A stretch of 64,000 nt of DNA from Aliarcobacter sp. (GCA_028690445.1 JAQVBE010000014.1:1-64000), one strand, 5' to 3'. Shown: positions 47,947 to 57,929, counted from the stretch's first letter. Numbers and translations are program-made. Notes: generated by a model from the letters alone, not told the origin.

Positions 47947-50340
47947 ATGAAAAAACAATTGATATTTTTGATACTTTTAAGTGTTATTTTGAATGCTAAT
48001 GAAGAAAAATTAATTGATGAGAATCCAAATATTCCTGTCTATCTTGATGAAAATCCAAGTAACTCTCAAATGGAAAAAATGAACAATAGTTTTGGCAAAT
48101 ATGATAAAAATTTTAATGCAGATATGACTAAATACAAAAAAGTATCATTAATGGATGTTGTTCTTGAGACAGTATCAAATAGTGATTTATTAAAAGCAGC
48201 TAGAGAACAAGTAATTCAAAGTGAAATTAAATTAAAAGATTCTGTTGCTGGATATTATCCTACTTTAAATTTTGAAGCCGAAGACGGAAGAACACAAGCG
48301 AGTAATGTAGATAATGGAACAAAAGATACAAAATTCTTTAGATATTTCAATGATAGAAATTATAAATTTATTTTAAACCAAAATATTTATTCTGGAGGAG
48401 AGACTTCAAATACAATTAAAAGTTTAGAAAAAAAATTAAATGTAGAAAAAAATCAATATCAAATTATTCTAGAAGAACAAATTACAAAAGCAATAAAAGC
48501 ATATTTTGATGTAGTATTTTCATATAGAACGGTTTTAGCTAGTGAAAGTAATATGGAGAATTTAAATAAGATTTTAGAAATTGTAACAATAAAATATGAT
48601 AATGGAGCAGCTACAATTGGTGATTTAACAGCAATTAAAGCAAATGTTTCAAATGCACAAACACAACTTACTAAAGTAAAATCTAAACTTACTGAATCAA
48701 TTCGGTATTATGAATATATTGTAGGTCAAAATTATATTCAAACTCTTCCTTATGAGAAAAATTTTAATATTAATGTTTCAACTTTTGATTTATTATATGA
48801 AAGAGGAATTAAAAGGAATAGTATGATTTTAAATTATTATGAATCTCTTGATGCTGAGAAATTTAATTTAAAATCAAAAAAGTCAAGTTTTGCTCCTAAG
48901 TTAGACTTTGAAGTTTCATTGGATAATGTAATGGATAAAGAAAATTATCAAGAAAGAGAACAAGCGTTTAATGCACTTTTTAGACTAACATTTAATCTAT
49001 ATAATGGTGGGAAAGATCAAAATAAGATCTTAAGTGCTTTTAGTGTTATTAGAGAATTAAATTTTAAATTAGATGAAGAAAAGAAAAAATTAAAATGGAA
49101 TATTTCTAAATTATTTACGTCAATACAATCTACAAATGAATCTTTAAAAAGTAATATTTCTGAAGTTATCTCATTAAGAAAAATGGTCGATGCTTATTGG
49201 GAAGAGTTTAATTTAGGACAACAAGATTTACAATCTTTATTACAAGGTCATAAACAACTAAATTCAGCAGAAACAGAGTTGATAAAATATGAGAGTAGTA
49301 ATATTACTGATTTTTTTACATTGCTATCATATACTGGAGATTTGTTAGCCTTTTTTGATATGGATCCTGATCATCCAAAATTTATTGACTTTACAAAAAG
49401 TAACTATACTCAAGATGTTTATATTGATGATAAATTTTTAACAGAAAAAGAAAAATTAGAAAGAGAAGAAGAAAGAAAAAAAGAAGAAGAATTACGAAAT
49501 TCATTTGCTAATAAAGCTATTAAAGATGAAAATATTAATGATTTTATTAAAAAGTTTTTAATAACTGATGATAATTTTTATACTATAGAAATAGGAACAT
49601 TTAATAATCAAAAAGATGCAATAGATTTTATAAAAAATAAAGAATTAGATAAAAATTCTTTTTCTTATGATTCTATTGAGAATTCAAAAGTTAGTTCAAA
49701 AGTTGCACATGGAATTTTTGAAAATATCGAAATAGCAAATGTAGAAATCAGTAAGTTATCAAAAAATAATAGCCAAAAAATAATTACTGTAAAAAAAGTG
49801 AAAGATATTAAAAAATCATATAATGATTATATAGTTGGATTAAAAGTTCAAACACCTGCTCCTGAGATTAAAATAGTTGAAAAAATTAATACTATTGAAA
49901 AAATTAAACAAGAGAAAAAAATAGAAGAGTTCCAATTTAATGAAACAATAAAAAATACTTTTATAAATACAAATTCTGAGGCTTATACTATTAATGTAAC
50001 ATCATTTAATAATAAAAAAGAACTAGAAAAAATTCTAACTGAAAATCCAAATTTACATGAAAATTCTTTTGCTTATAATTATTCAAATGGAACAAATTTA
50101 ATTAGATGGAATTATGGAATTTATAATACATACGAAGAAGCACAAAAAGCCATTGAAGAATTAAATAAAATAGGAACTTCTTATTATCCTGTTGTTCAAA
50201 AAGTTTCAAAAGAGCAAGAATTGTATAATTTAAACATAATACAAAATACAAATGAACCTAAAAAAGAACCAAAATTTGAATACATAAATGAAACTTCTAA
50301 AATAGAATATAAAGAACCTGTAAAAGAAAAAGTTAAATAA
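47947..50340 (+). CDS. TolC-family outer-membrane channel with C-terminal SPOR-like domains
   Basis: A 797-residue exported protein. A signal peptide (MKKQLIFLILLSVILNA) is followed by an outer membrane efflux/TolC domain (about 60-480) with tandem helix repeats, for example SLMDVVLETVSNSDLLKAA and FILNQNIYSGGETSN. An acidic, Lys/Glu-rich linker follows (about 495-530). There are then two SPOR-like units, near 540-620 (FYTIEIGTFNNQKDAIDFI) and 680-765 (AYTINVTSFNNKKELEKIL). SPOR domains bind denuded peptidoglycan at division or remodelling sites. Ordinary TolC proteins are about 430-500 residues, so the extra 300 residues are unusual. The stop overlaps the next start by one base. Confidence 0.85.
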   Translation: MKKQLIFLILLSVILNANEEKLIDENPNIPVYLDENPSNSQMEKMNNSFGKYDKNFNADMTKYKKVSLMDVVLETVSNSDLLKAAREQVIQSEIKLKDSVAGYYPTLNFEAEDGRTQASNVDNGTKDTKFFRYFNDRNYKFILNQNIYSGGETSNTIKSLEKKLNVEKNQYQIILEEQITKAIKAYFDVVFSYRTVLASESNMENLNKILEIVTIKYDNGAATIGDLTAIKANVSNAQTQLTKVKSKLTESIRYYEYIVGQNYIQTLPYEKNFNINVSTFDLLYERGIKRNSMILNYYESLDAEKFNLKSKKSSFAPKLDFEVSLDNVMDKENYQEREQAFNALFRLTFNLYNGGKDQNKILSAFSVIRELNFKLDEEKKKLKWNISKLFTSIQSTNESLKSNISEVISLRKMVDAYWEEFNLGQQDLQSLLQGHKQLNSAETELIKYESSNITDFFTLLSYTGDLLAFFDMDPDHPKFIDFTKSNYTQDVYIDDKFLTEKEKLEREEERKKEEELRNSFANKAIKDENINDFIKKFLITDDNFYTIEIGTFNNQKDAIDFIKNKELDKNSFSYDSIENSKVSSKVAHGIFENIEIANVEISKLSKNNSQKIITVKKVKDIKKSYNDYIVGLKVQTPAPEIKIVEKINTIEKIKQEKKIEEFQFNETIKNTFINTNSEAYTINVTSFNNKKELEKILTENPNLHENSFAYNYSNGTNLIRWNYGIYNTYEEAQKAIEELNKIGTSYYPVVQKVSKEQELYNLNIIQNTNEPKKEPKFEYINETSKIEYKEPVKEKVK

Positions 50341-52517
50341 TGCAAAAAAATATTAAAATTAGAATAATAAAAAATATTACATTACTAATATTAATATTTG
50401 TAGGTATTTTATTTTTATTCTTTTGGTCATTCTTTTTAGACTTTAAAGAAAAAGCTTTCATAAATGCAAAGAATAATATTGAATTAAATGTGGATAAATA
50501 TACTGATAAACTTGAAAGCAAAATTATTTTGTTTGATAAAATATCTGTAAATCAATATATTAAAGATATTAAAAATACTAATTTTATAAGTAATGTAAAA
50601 ATCAAATACAATAAAATTTTGTTTAATAAAGAATCTTTAATTTTTCAAACCAATAATTTTGACGATACTTCATGGAATTTAGCAGATATTATTACAGATA
50701 TAAAATTTGGGGAAATACAAAAAATACAAGGAACATCTTTTTTTGAATTTATACCAGCGAGTGATTTTAATTTAAATGAAAATTTAATAATCAAATTTCA
50801 ATTATTTAAAAACAATGAAATTAAAAATTTTATAGTACAAATTAATTCGAATCTTGTAGACAACAAAGATATTGAAAAAAAACATGAACAATTTTATAGT
50901 ATTTTTGAATATTTCTATAACATAAAGCTAGATAATATAATAACAAAAGAACTGAAAATCGGTGATATAAGCTATGCAACAATAGAATATATTGTTGATG
51001 ATTATAATTTAAAAAAAGAGATTTATGATTTTTTAAATAAACTCTTTATCTTTATAATAATCTTATTTCTTCTAACAGTAATATTGATAGTTTATTATAA
51101 TAATTATATAGAAAATAAATATATAATTGAACCAATTAATTATCTTGAAAATATTGTTTCAGATATGTTAAATAACAAATTCTCAAATATAGACAATAAA
51201 ATTTTTAATGAAAATTATGAGTATAAAAATTTGTTGACTAATATATCAAAATTATCAAATAGAGTAGCATCTTTAGTAAATGAATTAAATATTAATAGAG
51301 AATCTATGGAAAGAAATTTATTAACTGATAATTTAACAGGATTATATGATAAGAAAATGTTTGATATTGATATGAAAAGTATGTTTGTATCATCTTTTGA
51401 AGGTTATATATTCTTATTAAAAATTGCTAAACTAAATCAAATAGAGAGCTTAAATGGTACAGTAAAAACAGATGATTTTATAATGTCTTATGTGAATATT
51501 ATAAATAATATTATAGATTCATATCAAAATAATAAAATGGCTTTTTATAGATTTCACGGAGCAGAATTTATAATTTTGGCAAAAGATTTTGATTATTCGG
51601 AAGCAGTTAATTTTTCTAATAGAGTGATTAATAGATTATTTACAGAAACATCGAAAAATTATAAATTACCTAATAATATATTTCATATTGGTGGAACACC
51701 AATTGATAAATATGGAACAATAGATTCAATTTTAAGTTTAGTAAATGATGCTTATAAAAAAGCTGTTTTAAAAGATGAAAATTCTTATGAAATTATTGAA
51801 AAAAATAAAATCTTTGAAGAAGTAGAAAGAACAGAAAAAAAAGTTAGATATATCATTGAAAATAATGATTTTGATATATCATTCACTTTTGATAGTTATT
51901 CATTTGAAAATGAGTTATTAATGAGAGAATTAAAACCAATATTAAAAGATGAAGAGGGTAATATCTTACCAATAGGTTCATTTATTGCAATTAGTGAGAA
52001 GCTAAAATTGAATAAGAATTTTGATAAACAAGTTATCTTAAAAGCTTTAGAATACATTAAAAATAATAAAATAGAGTATAAAATTGCAATTAATTTATCA
52101 ATTAAAACTATATCAGATGATGAATTTATAGAATTTTTGAATAAATTATTACATGAAAATAAAAATATTGTAAATAATATTTTATTTAGTATTACTTCTT
52201 ATTCTGCTTCTGTTTATAAAAAACAATTTATTGAATTTGTTAAACAATTAAATAAATTAAATTTTGAAATATTAATTAAAAGATTTAAAACAAAAGAATA
52301 TTCATTAGAAGAGTTATCAGAAATAAAAATTAATTATATAAAAATAGATAAAGATTTAACACAAAATATTCATAATGATTTAATAAAAAAACATAGAATT
52401 AAAAATATTATTGTTTATGCTGAAGTAAATGAGATAAAAATTATAGTTGAAAATGTTGAATCAGATCAAGATTATACGTTTTTAAGTAGATTAGATTTGT
52501 ATGCAGTTAATAGATAA
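50340..52517 (+). CDS. LapD-like membrane protein with degenerate GGDEF and EAL domains
   Basis: A 725-residue protein with helices at about 10-31 and 231-253 enclosing a periplasmic domain like LapD/MoxY sensor modules. A HAMP-like helix follows, then a GGDEF domain (about 320-490) and a shortened EAL domain (about 500-725). The GGDEF active site reads FHGAEFI instead of GGDEF. The EAL motif is replaced near FTFDSYSFENELLM, and the C-terminus stops early at LYAVNR. Both catalytic activities are therefore probably lost, and a c-di-GMP receptor role like LapD, which controls adhesin retention, is likely. No LapG-type protease gene is seen beside it. Its ATG overlaps the TolC stop. Confidence 0.85.
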   Translation: MQKNIKIRIIKNITLLILIFVGILFLFFWSFFLDFKEKAFINAKNNIELNVDKYTDKLESKIILFDKISVNQYIKDIKNTNFISNVKIKYNKILFNKESLIFQTNNFDDTSWNLADIITDIKFGEIQKIQGTSFFEFIPASDFNLNENLIIKFQLFKNNEIKNFIVQINSNLVDNKDIEKKHEQFYSIFEYFYNIKLDNIITKELKIGDISYATIEYIVDDYNLKKEIYDFLNKLFIFIIILFLLTVILIVYYNNYIENKYIIEPINYLENIVSDMLNNKFSNIDNKIFNENYEYKNLLTNISKLSNRVASLVNELNINRESMERNLLTDNLTGLYDKKMFDIDMKSMFVSSFEGYIFLLKIAKLNQIESLNGTVKTDDFIMSYVNIINNIIDSYQNNKMAFYRFHGAEFIILAKDFDYSEAVNFSNRVINRLFTETSKNYKLPNNIFHIGGTPIDKYGTIDSILSLVNDAYKKAVLKDENSYEIIEKNKIFEEVERTEKKVRYIIENNDFDISFTFDSYSFENELLMRELKPILKDEEGNILPIGSFIAISEKLKLNKNFDKQVILKALEYIKNNKIEYKIAINLSIKTISDDEFIEFLNKLLHENKNIVNNILFSITSYSASVYKKQFIEFVKQLNKLNFEILIKRFKTKEYSLEELSEIKINYIKIDKDLTQNIHNDLIKKHRIKNIIVYAEVNEIKIIVENVESDQDYTFLSRLDLYAVNR

Positions 52518-52525
52518 GGGTATTT

Positions 52526-53446
52526 ATGAATAAAATTATAGTTATATTAGTTATGATAATATTTGCAGGATGTTCTCAAAAACAAGATATTTTAGTTACC
52601 AAAAAGGTTTATCCTGATATTTCAAAAAATGCTGTTTTTAATGCTGCAAAAACACTCTTTACTCTTTCAAATAAAGAAAACGCAAACAAATCTTTTATAA
52701 TAGATGCATATAGAGATAAATTAGAAATAAATAAAATAATGTTTGAAGATAATATAATCAAAGTAAATATTGTTTTAGACAAATGGATATTAGAATTATC
52801 TCAAGCTGAAAAAGAAACGAGAGCTAATTTAATTATAATTAGACGAGATGGCTTAAACAAAGATGATATTGAATATATAGATGAAAATGTACATAAGCTT
52901 TTTTGGGATAGATTAGATTATTTATTAGGCTTAAATAAAGAGTGGAAAATGTGTAATAGGTATTTTTCATTTAATGTATTAAGTGACTTTTGTGATAATT
53001 ATTTTATTACCTTTAGTCCTGATGATAGTTATATTGAGAAAAATATTTTAATATCGCAAGAAAATATTAATAAAAACACAATTGATACTATAAAAGCAGA
53101 TATTTATGAAAAGACAGATTTATCTTTGGGTTTAAGTAATAGTGATATTTTCAATCAAAGTGAGAATATAGAAGATACAAATATTTTATCTCCAGTTGTT
53201 ATAGATGATATTTTTAAAACAGAAGCACAAAAGAAAGAAAAAGTAAAAAAAGCACAAGAACTAGATTTAAAAGATGATAAATTATTGAAAGAAGATAAAG
53301 ATATTGATAAATTTAAAGAAAATTTAGAAAATATAATAAATATGAGACCTAAAATTGAAAATACAGACTCAAATAAAATTATTTTTGATAGTAATAATTT
53401 AAAAGAAAATAGTGAATTTGATTTGAAATCAAAAGAAAAGAAATAA
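52526..53446 (+). CDS. Lipoprotein of unknown function
   Basis: A 306-residue protein with a lipoprotein signal peptide; the lipobox IFAGC puts the lipidated Cys at about residue 16. Residues 20-160 form a mixed alpha/beta domain (YPDISKNAVFNAAKTLFTLS, VNIVLDKWILELS) that I cannot assign. The C-terminal 100 residues are Asp/Glu/Lys/Asn-rich and probably disordered. It is not a transglutaminase-like protease: I see no Cys-His-Asp pattern of LapG. It lies 8 bases after the LapD-like gene and 15 before the Sel1 protein. A periplasmic accessory role in the adhesin system is inferred from position only. Confidence 0.7.
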   Translation: MNKIIVILVMIIFAGCSQKQDILVTKKVYPDISKNAVFNAAKTLFTLSNKENANKSFIIDAYRDKLEINKIMFEDNIIKVNIVLDKWILELSQAEKETRANLIIIRRDGLNKDDIEYIDENVHKLFWDRLDYLLGLNKEWKMCNRYFSFNVLSDFCDNYFITFSPDDSYIEKNILISQENINKNTIDTIKADIYEKTDLSLGLSNSDIFNQSENIEDTNILSPVVIDDIFKTEAQKKEKVKKAQELDLKDDKLLKEDKDIDKFKENLENIINMRPKIENTDSNKIIFDSNNLKENSEFDLKSKEKK

Positions 53447-53461
53447 TTTAAAAGGATTTTT

Positions 53462-54394
53462 ATGAAACTAATTATTTATATATTTTTATTTTTTACAACT
53501 TTATATGCAGTAACTTTTGAAGAAGCTACTGATAGTTTTAATAAAAAAAATTATATCGAAGCCTATGATAAATATAGTGAGTTAGCATTAAATGATGATG
53601 CAAATGCCCAATATAATGTTGCTTTGATGAATTATAAAGGATTAGGTGTTACTAAAAATTATAAGTTAGCTTTTTTCTGGTATGAAAAATCTGCACAAAA
53701 CGGAAATCCAGCAGCACAAAATAATTTAGCACATATGTATCATTTAGGTGAAGAGGTTAAAAAAGATTTAGAGTTAGCTGAAAAATGGTATAAACTTTCT
53801 GCTCAGTCTGGTTATCCTTTTGCACAACTTAATATAGCAATGTTATATGATTCAAGTACAAATGAAGGAAAAGTAAAAGAAGCATTTTTCTGGTATGAGA
53901 AGGCTTCTTTGCAAGGTGTAATTATTGCACAAAATAATTTGGCAAAAATGTATTATATGGGAAGAGGAACAAAAATTGATAAAGAAAAAGCACTTTATTG
54001 GTTTGGTAAATCAGCAGATGCTTATAATTCTGTTGCACAAGCTAACTTAGCAATGATGTATTTAACAGCTGATGGAGTAGAAAAAGATATTCCAAAAGCA
54101 ATAGAATTACTTACTAAATCAGCAGAACAAAATAACTTATCTTCAATGATTAAACTTGCTGATTTATATGGGAAAGGTAATGAAACTTCTTCGGATTATA
54201 AAAAATCATTTTATTGGTATAACAAAGCTTCTGAATTAAAAAGTACAACAGCAATTTTTCATGTAGGTTTGTATTATTATAATGGTTATGGAGTTGAAAA
54301 AGATACAGAAAAAGGGATTAGTTATATTAGAGAGGCAAAAGAAAAAGGTTACCAAAGAGCAGAAAACTTTTTTAAATTAAATAATATAAAATAG
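53462..54394 (+). CDS. Exported Sel1-repeat (TPR-like) protein
   Basis: A 310-residue protein with signal peptide MKLIIYIFLFFTTLYA. At least seven Sel1-like repeats of about 36 residues follow, such as AQYNVALMNYKGLGVTKNYKLAFFWYEKSAQNG and AQANLAMMYLTADGVEKDIPKAIELL. Such solenoids scaffold protein complexes, here probably in the periplasm. AAGGA lies close upstream of the ATG. It closes the envelope part of the gene train; the heptose genes start 7 bases later. Confidence 0.85.
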   Translation: MKLIIYIFLFFTTLYAVTFEEATDSFNKKNYIEAYDKYSELALNDDANAQYNVALMNYKGLGVTKNYKLAFFWYEKSAQNGNPAAQNNLAHMYHLGEEVKKDLELAEKWYKLSAQSGYPFAQLNIAMLYDSSTNEGKVKEAFFWYEKASLQGVIIAQNNLAKMYYMGRGTKIDKEKALYWFGKSADAYNSVAQANLAMMYLTADGVEKDIPKAIELLTKSAEQNNLSSMIKLADLYGKGNETSSDYKKSFYWYNKASELKSTTAIFHVGLYYYNGYGVEKDTEKGISYIREAKEKGYQRAENFFKLNNIK

Positions 54395-54401
54395 TAAAAA
54401 T

Positions 54402-54932
54402 TTGATTACAAAAAACAAAAAAATAAAAGTAATCTTTCTTGATAGAGATGGTGTAATAAATCATGATTATGGATATGTTGGAAAAATAGAGAATTTTAAA
54501 TTTATTGATGGTGTATTTTATGCTTGTAAATATTTTATAAATTTAGGATATAAAATTATAATTATTACGAATCAGTCAGGTATAGGAAGAGGATATTATT
54601 CAGAAAATGATTTTTCTGTTCTTACAAATTGGATGATAAAAGAATTTAATAAAAATGATATAGATATATTAAAAGTATATCATTGCCCACATATTCCTAG
54701 TGATAATTGTGATTGTAGAAAATCTAATCCTTTGATGATAACTCAAGCAGTAGAAGAGTTTAATATAGATCTTAATAATTCTTGGCTTATTGGTGATAAT
54801 ATTTCAGACATTAATACTGCTATTAATTCAAAAATAAAAAATTATATATTAATAGATTCACAAAAAAATAATCAAAAAAATTATACAATAGCCAATAATT
54901 TAATTGATGCAACAAACATAATAGTAGACTAG
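54402..54932 (+). CDS. gmhB: D-glycero-D-manno-heptose 1,7-bisphosphate 7-phosphatase
   Basis: A 176-residue HAD-family phosphatase for ADP-heptose synthesis in the cytoplasm. The nucleophile motif is VIFLDRDGVINHDYGYV, the second motif is IIITNQSGIGRGYYSE, the zinc-binding loop is CPHIPSDNCDCRKSNP, and GDNISDINTA holds the acidic motif IV. The start is TTG at 54402; the N-terminal length is right, but the ribosome site is weak (AGTAAAAA), so the exact start is less certain. It is followed by hldD at 9 bases. Confidence 0.93.
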   Translation: MITKNKKIKVIFLDRDGVINHDYGYVGKIENFKFIDGVFYACKYFINLGYKIIIITNQSGIGRGYYSENDFSVLTNWMIKEFNKNDIDILKVYHCPHIPSDNCDCRKSNPLMITQAVEEFNIDLNNSWLIGDNISDINTAINSKIKNYILIDSQKNNQKNYTIANNLIDATNIIVD

Positions 54933-54941
54933 GATATTTTA

Positions 54942-55949
54942 ATGAAATATAATAATATAGATTTTAATACTAAAACTATTCTAATAACAGGTGGGGCTGG
55001 ATTTATTGGCTCTAATTTAGCATTTTATTTTCAAAAAAATTATTCGAATTCTAAAGTAATAGTTCTTGATTGTTTTAGAAGCGGCGAAATATTTTCAAAT
55101 GGAAATTTAAAAAGTTTTGGTCACTTTAAAAATTTAATTGGATTTAATGGAATAGTTATAAGTGGTGATATAAATGATAAAAAACTTTTAAAAAATCTAG
55201 AAAAAAATTATAAATTTGACTATATTTTCCATCAAGCTGCAATTTCTGATACAACAGCAGTTGAGCAAGATTTAATGATAAAAACAAATGTAAATGCATA
55301 TGAAGATTTATTAAAAATTGCTATCAAACATAAAGCAAATATGATTTATGCAAGTAGTGCAGCTACTTATGGAGATAGTGATAGATTTGAAATTGGGTAT
55401 GAAAAACCTAATAATGTTTATGGATTTTCAAAAGTTATGATGGATAATATTACTTATGAATATCTAAAAAAAGATTTAGGAATTTCAATTGTTGGATTAA
55501 AGTATTTTAATGTTTATGGAGAAAAAGAATTTTTTAAAAATAAAACAGCTTCTATGGTAGTTCAATTTGCTCATCAAATACTAAAAGGATTAATACCTAA
55601 ACTATTTGTTGGAAGTGATAAGATTTTAAGAGATTTTATTTATATAGAAGATATTATTCAAGCAAATATAAAAGCTTGTAATCCTAAAAAGTCTGGTATT
55701 TATAATGTAGGCACAGGAAAAGCTAGAAGTTTTGAAGATATAGTAAATATTTTACAAAAAGAGTTAGAAATAAATAATGGGAAAGAGTATATTCCTAACC
55801 CTTTTGTTGGACAATATCAGTTTTTTACTCAAGCGAATATAGATTCAGCTAAAGAATATTTATTTTTTGAGCCAAAATTTTCTTTAGAAGATGGAATAAA
55901 AGCTTATCTTTCTGAAATAAAAAGATTATTCAAAGAAGAAGTTAAATGA
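54942..55949 (+). CDS. hldD: ADP-L-glycero-D-manno-heptose 6-epimerase
   Basis: A 335-residue short-chain dehydrogenase/reductase-type epimerase that inverts C6 of ADP-D,D-heptose. The NAD(P)-binding motif is ITGGAGFIGSNLAFYF, the catalytic Ser/Thr region is YASSAATYG, and the YxxxK pair is in NVYGFSKVMMD. RDFIYIEDIIQANIKAC is typical of HldD. The stop overlaps hldE by four bases (ATGA), so they are coupled. Confidence 0.95.
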   Translation: MKYNNIDFNTKTILITGGAGFIGSNLAFYFQKNYSNSKVIVLDCFRSGEIFSNGNLKSFGHFKNLIGFNGIVISGDINDKKLLKNLEKNYKFDYIFHQAAISDTTAVEQDLMIKTNVNAYEDLLKIAIKHKANMIYASSAATYGDSDRFEIGYEKPNNVYGFSKVMMDNITYEYLKKDLGISIVGLKYFNVYGEKEFFKNKTASMVVQFAHQILKGLIPKLFVGSDKILRDFIYIEDIIQANIKACNPKKSGIYNVGTGKARSFEDIVNILQKELEINNGKEYIPNPFVGQYQFFTQANIDSAKEYLFFEPKFSLEDGIKAYLSEIKRLFKEEVK

Positions 55950-57379
55950 GAAAGTTAGATAAAAAGCCAAATATTCTAGTAATTGGTGATTTAATGATAG
56001 ATCACTATTTATGGGGAAATTGTGACAGAATTTCACCTGAAGCACCTGTTCAAGTTGTAAATGTAAAAAAAGAGAGTTCACTTCTTGGCGGTGCGGGAAA
56101 TGTAATAAATAATCTTTTTGTACTTGGTGCAATTGTTGATGTTATAAGTGTAATAGGTGATGATTTAGTTGCTAATGAATTAAAATCATTATTAGAAGAA
56201 ATAAAAATATCAACTTTAAATTTAATTATAGAAAAAAATAGAAGAACTTCAAAAAAAAGTAGAATCATTGCTTCTCAACAACAAGTTCTGAGATATGATA
56301 ATGAAACTATTGAAGATATTTCTTCAAAAAGTATTTATAAGATTTTAGAAGTATTAACTAAAAATATAACAATTTATGATTGTATTATTTTATCTGATTA
56401 TGGAAAAGGTGTTTTAACAACCGATTTGGTAAAAGAAATTATTTCTCTTTCAAATAAAAATAATGTAAAAGTTTTTGTTGACCCAAAGGGAAAAGATTAT
56501 AGTAAATATAAAGGTGCTTATACTTTAACACCAAATAAAAAAGAGGCAATTGAAGCTACTAATATAGATATAGTAGATGATTCTTCATTAGAATTAGCGA
56601 TAAAACAATTAAAAGAAATTTGTAATTTAGAAGTTTCTTTAATAACACTAGGCGAAAGTGGAATCGCAGTATTTGATGAAATTTTAAGAATAAAACAGAC
56701 TGTATCAAGAGAAGTCTATGATGTAACAGGAGCAGGAGACACAGTAATTGCATCTATTGCTTTTGCAATAGCAAATGATTTAGATATTGATGAAGCAATA
56801 CACTTTGCTAATTTAGCAGCAGGTGTTGTAGTCGGAAAACTAGGAAGTGCCACAGCATCTTTAGATGAAATATTTGAGTATGAATCAAGTCTACATCAAT
56901 CAACTTCTTTAAATAGAATTAAATCTTTTACTGAAATAGAAGTTTTATCAAAAAAAATTCATAATAAAGGTAAAAAAATAGTTTTTACAAATGGCTGTTT
57001 TGACATATTACATACAGGTCATGTAAAATATCTTGAAATTGCTAGAAGTTATGGTGATGTATTAATAGTAGGTTTAAATGCTGATAGTTCTGTTAAAAAG
57101 CTAAAAGGTTCAACTCGACCAATTAATTCACAAGATGATAGAGCTTACATCCTTGCTTCTTTAGAATCAGTTGATTATGTAGTTATATTTGATGATGAAA
57201 CTCCATATAAATTAATCAAAAAAATACAACCTCATATTCTTGTAAAAGGTGGAGACTATGAAGGCAAAGAGGTTGTTGGTTCAGATATAGCACAAGAATT
57301 AAGATTTGTAAAGTTTATAAATGGAAAAAGTACAACAAAAATAATCCAAAGGATTCAAAATGCTAAAGCAAATAATTAA
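55946..57379 (+). CDS. hldE: Bifunctional heptose-7-phosphate kinase / heptose-1-phosphate adenylyltransferase
   Basis: A 477-residue fusion. The N-terminal PfkB-type kinase (about 1-320) shows [13 protein letters not shown] and the catalytic Asp in [15 protein letters not shown]. The C-terminal nucleotidyltransferase (about 340-477) shows [19 protein letters not shown]. Together they phosphorylate D-beta-heptose 7-phosphate at C1 and load ADP. Length equals the E. coli type. It overlaps hldD by 4 bases and gmhA by 20. Confidence 0.95.
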   Translation: MRKLDKKPNILVIGDLMIDHYLWGNCDRISPEAPVQVVNVKKESSLLGGAGNVINNLFVLGAIVDVISVIGDDLVANELKSLLEEIKISTLNLIIEKNRRTSKKSRIIASQQQVLRYDNETIEDISSKSIYKILEVLTKNITIYDCIILSDYGKGVLTTDLVKEIISLSNKNNVKVFVDPKGKDYSKYKGAYTLTPNKKEAIEATNIDIVDDSSLELAIKQLKEICNLEVSLITLGESGIAVFDEILRIKQTVSREVYDVTGAGDTVIASIAFAIANDLDIDEAIHFANLAAGVVVGKLGSATASLDEIFEYESSLHQSTSLNRIKSFTEIEVLSKKIHNKGKKIVFTNGCFDILHTGHVKYLEIARSYGDVLIVGLNADSSVKKLKGSTRPINSQDDRAYILASLESVDYVVIFDDETPYKLIKKIQPHILVKGGDYEGKEVVGSDIAQELRFVKFINGKSTTKIIQRIQNAKANN

Positions 57380-57929
57380 AGATGAGTTTTTATCTCATTT
57401 AAATACTATTAATTTAACAATAAAAACTATAGAAGAAAATCTTGAGGACGCTTCACTTTTAGTTGTAGAAACATTGAAAAATGGAAATAAAATTCTTCTT
57501 TGTGGAAATGGAGGAAGTGCCGCTGATGCCCAACATATTGCAGCTGAACTAATAGGACGGTATAAAAGTGATAGACGAGGGCTTCCGGCTATTTCACTTA
57601 CAACAGATACGAGTGCGTTAACTTCAATTGGAAATGATTATGGCTACGATAAAATTTTTGATAGACAAGTTGAAGCGCTTGCAAATAAAGGTGATTTAAT
57701 TATTGGAATTAGTACAAGTGGAAATAGTCAAAATGTAATAAATGCTTTAAAAAAAGCAAAGGAACTTGATTGTAAAACGCTAGGTTTTTCAGGAAGAGAT
57801 GGAGGAAATATGAATAATATTTGTGATATAAATCTAATAGTTCCATCAAATGATACTCCTAGAATTCAAGAAATTCATATATTGATTGGCCATATAATTT
57901 GTCAAATTATTGATAATGAGTTTTCTTAA
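57360..57929 (+). CDS. gmhA: Sedoheptulose 7-phosphate (phosphoheptose) isomerase
   Basis: A 189-residue SIS-domain isomerase making D-glycero-D-manno-heptose 7-phosphate, the first step towards ADP-heptose. The sugar-phosphate site shows [23 protein letters not shown], and [15 protein letters not shown] is the second conserved loop. The ATG lies inside the 3' end of hldE. It completes the four-enzyme pathway in order gmhB-hldD-hldE-gmhA. ADP-heptose may feed LOS core, protein glycosylation or both. Confidence 0.95.
   Translation: MLKQIIKDEFLSHLNTINLTIKTIEENLEDASLLVVETLKNGNKILLCGNGGSAADAQHIAAELIGRYKSDRRGLPAISLTTDTSALTSIGNDYGYDKIFDRQVEALANKGDLIIGISTSGNSQNVINALKKAKELDCKTLGFSGRDGGNMNNICDINLIVPSNDTPRIQEIHILIGHIICQIIDNEFS

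Noticed and set aside
52526..53446. LapG-like periplasmic protease
   Set aside because: It is a lipoprotein without the Cys-His-Asp pattern or GDCED-type motif of that family.
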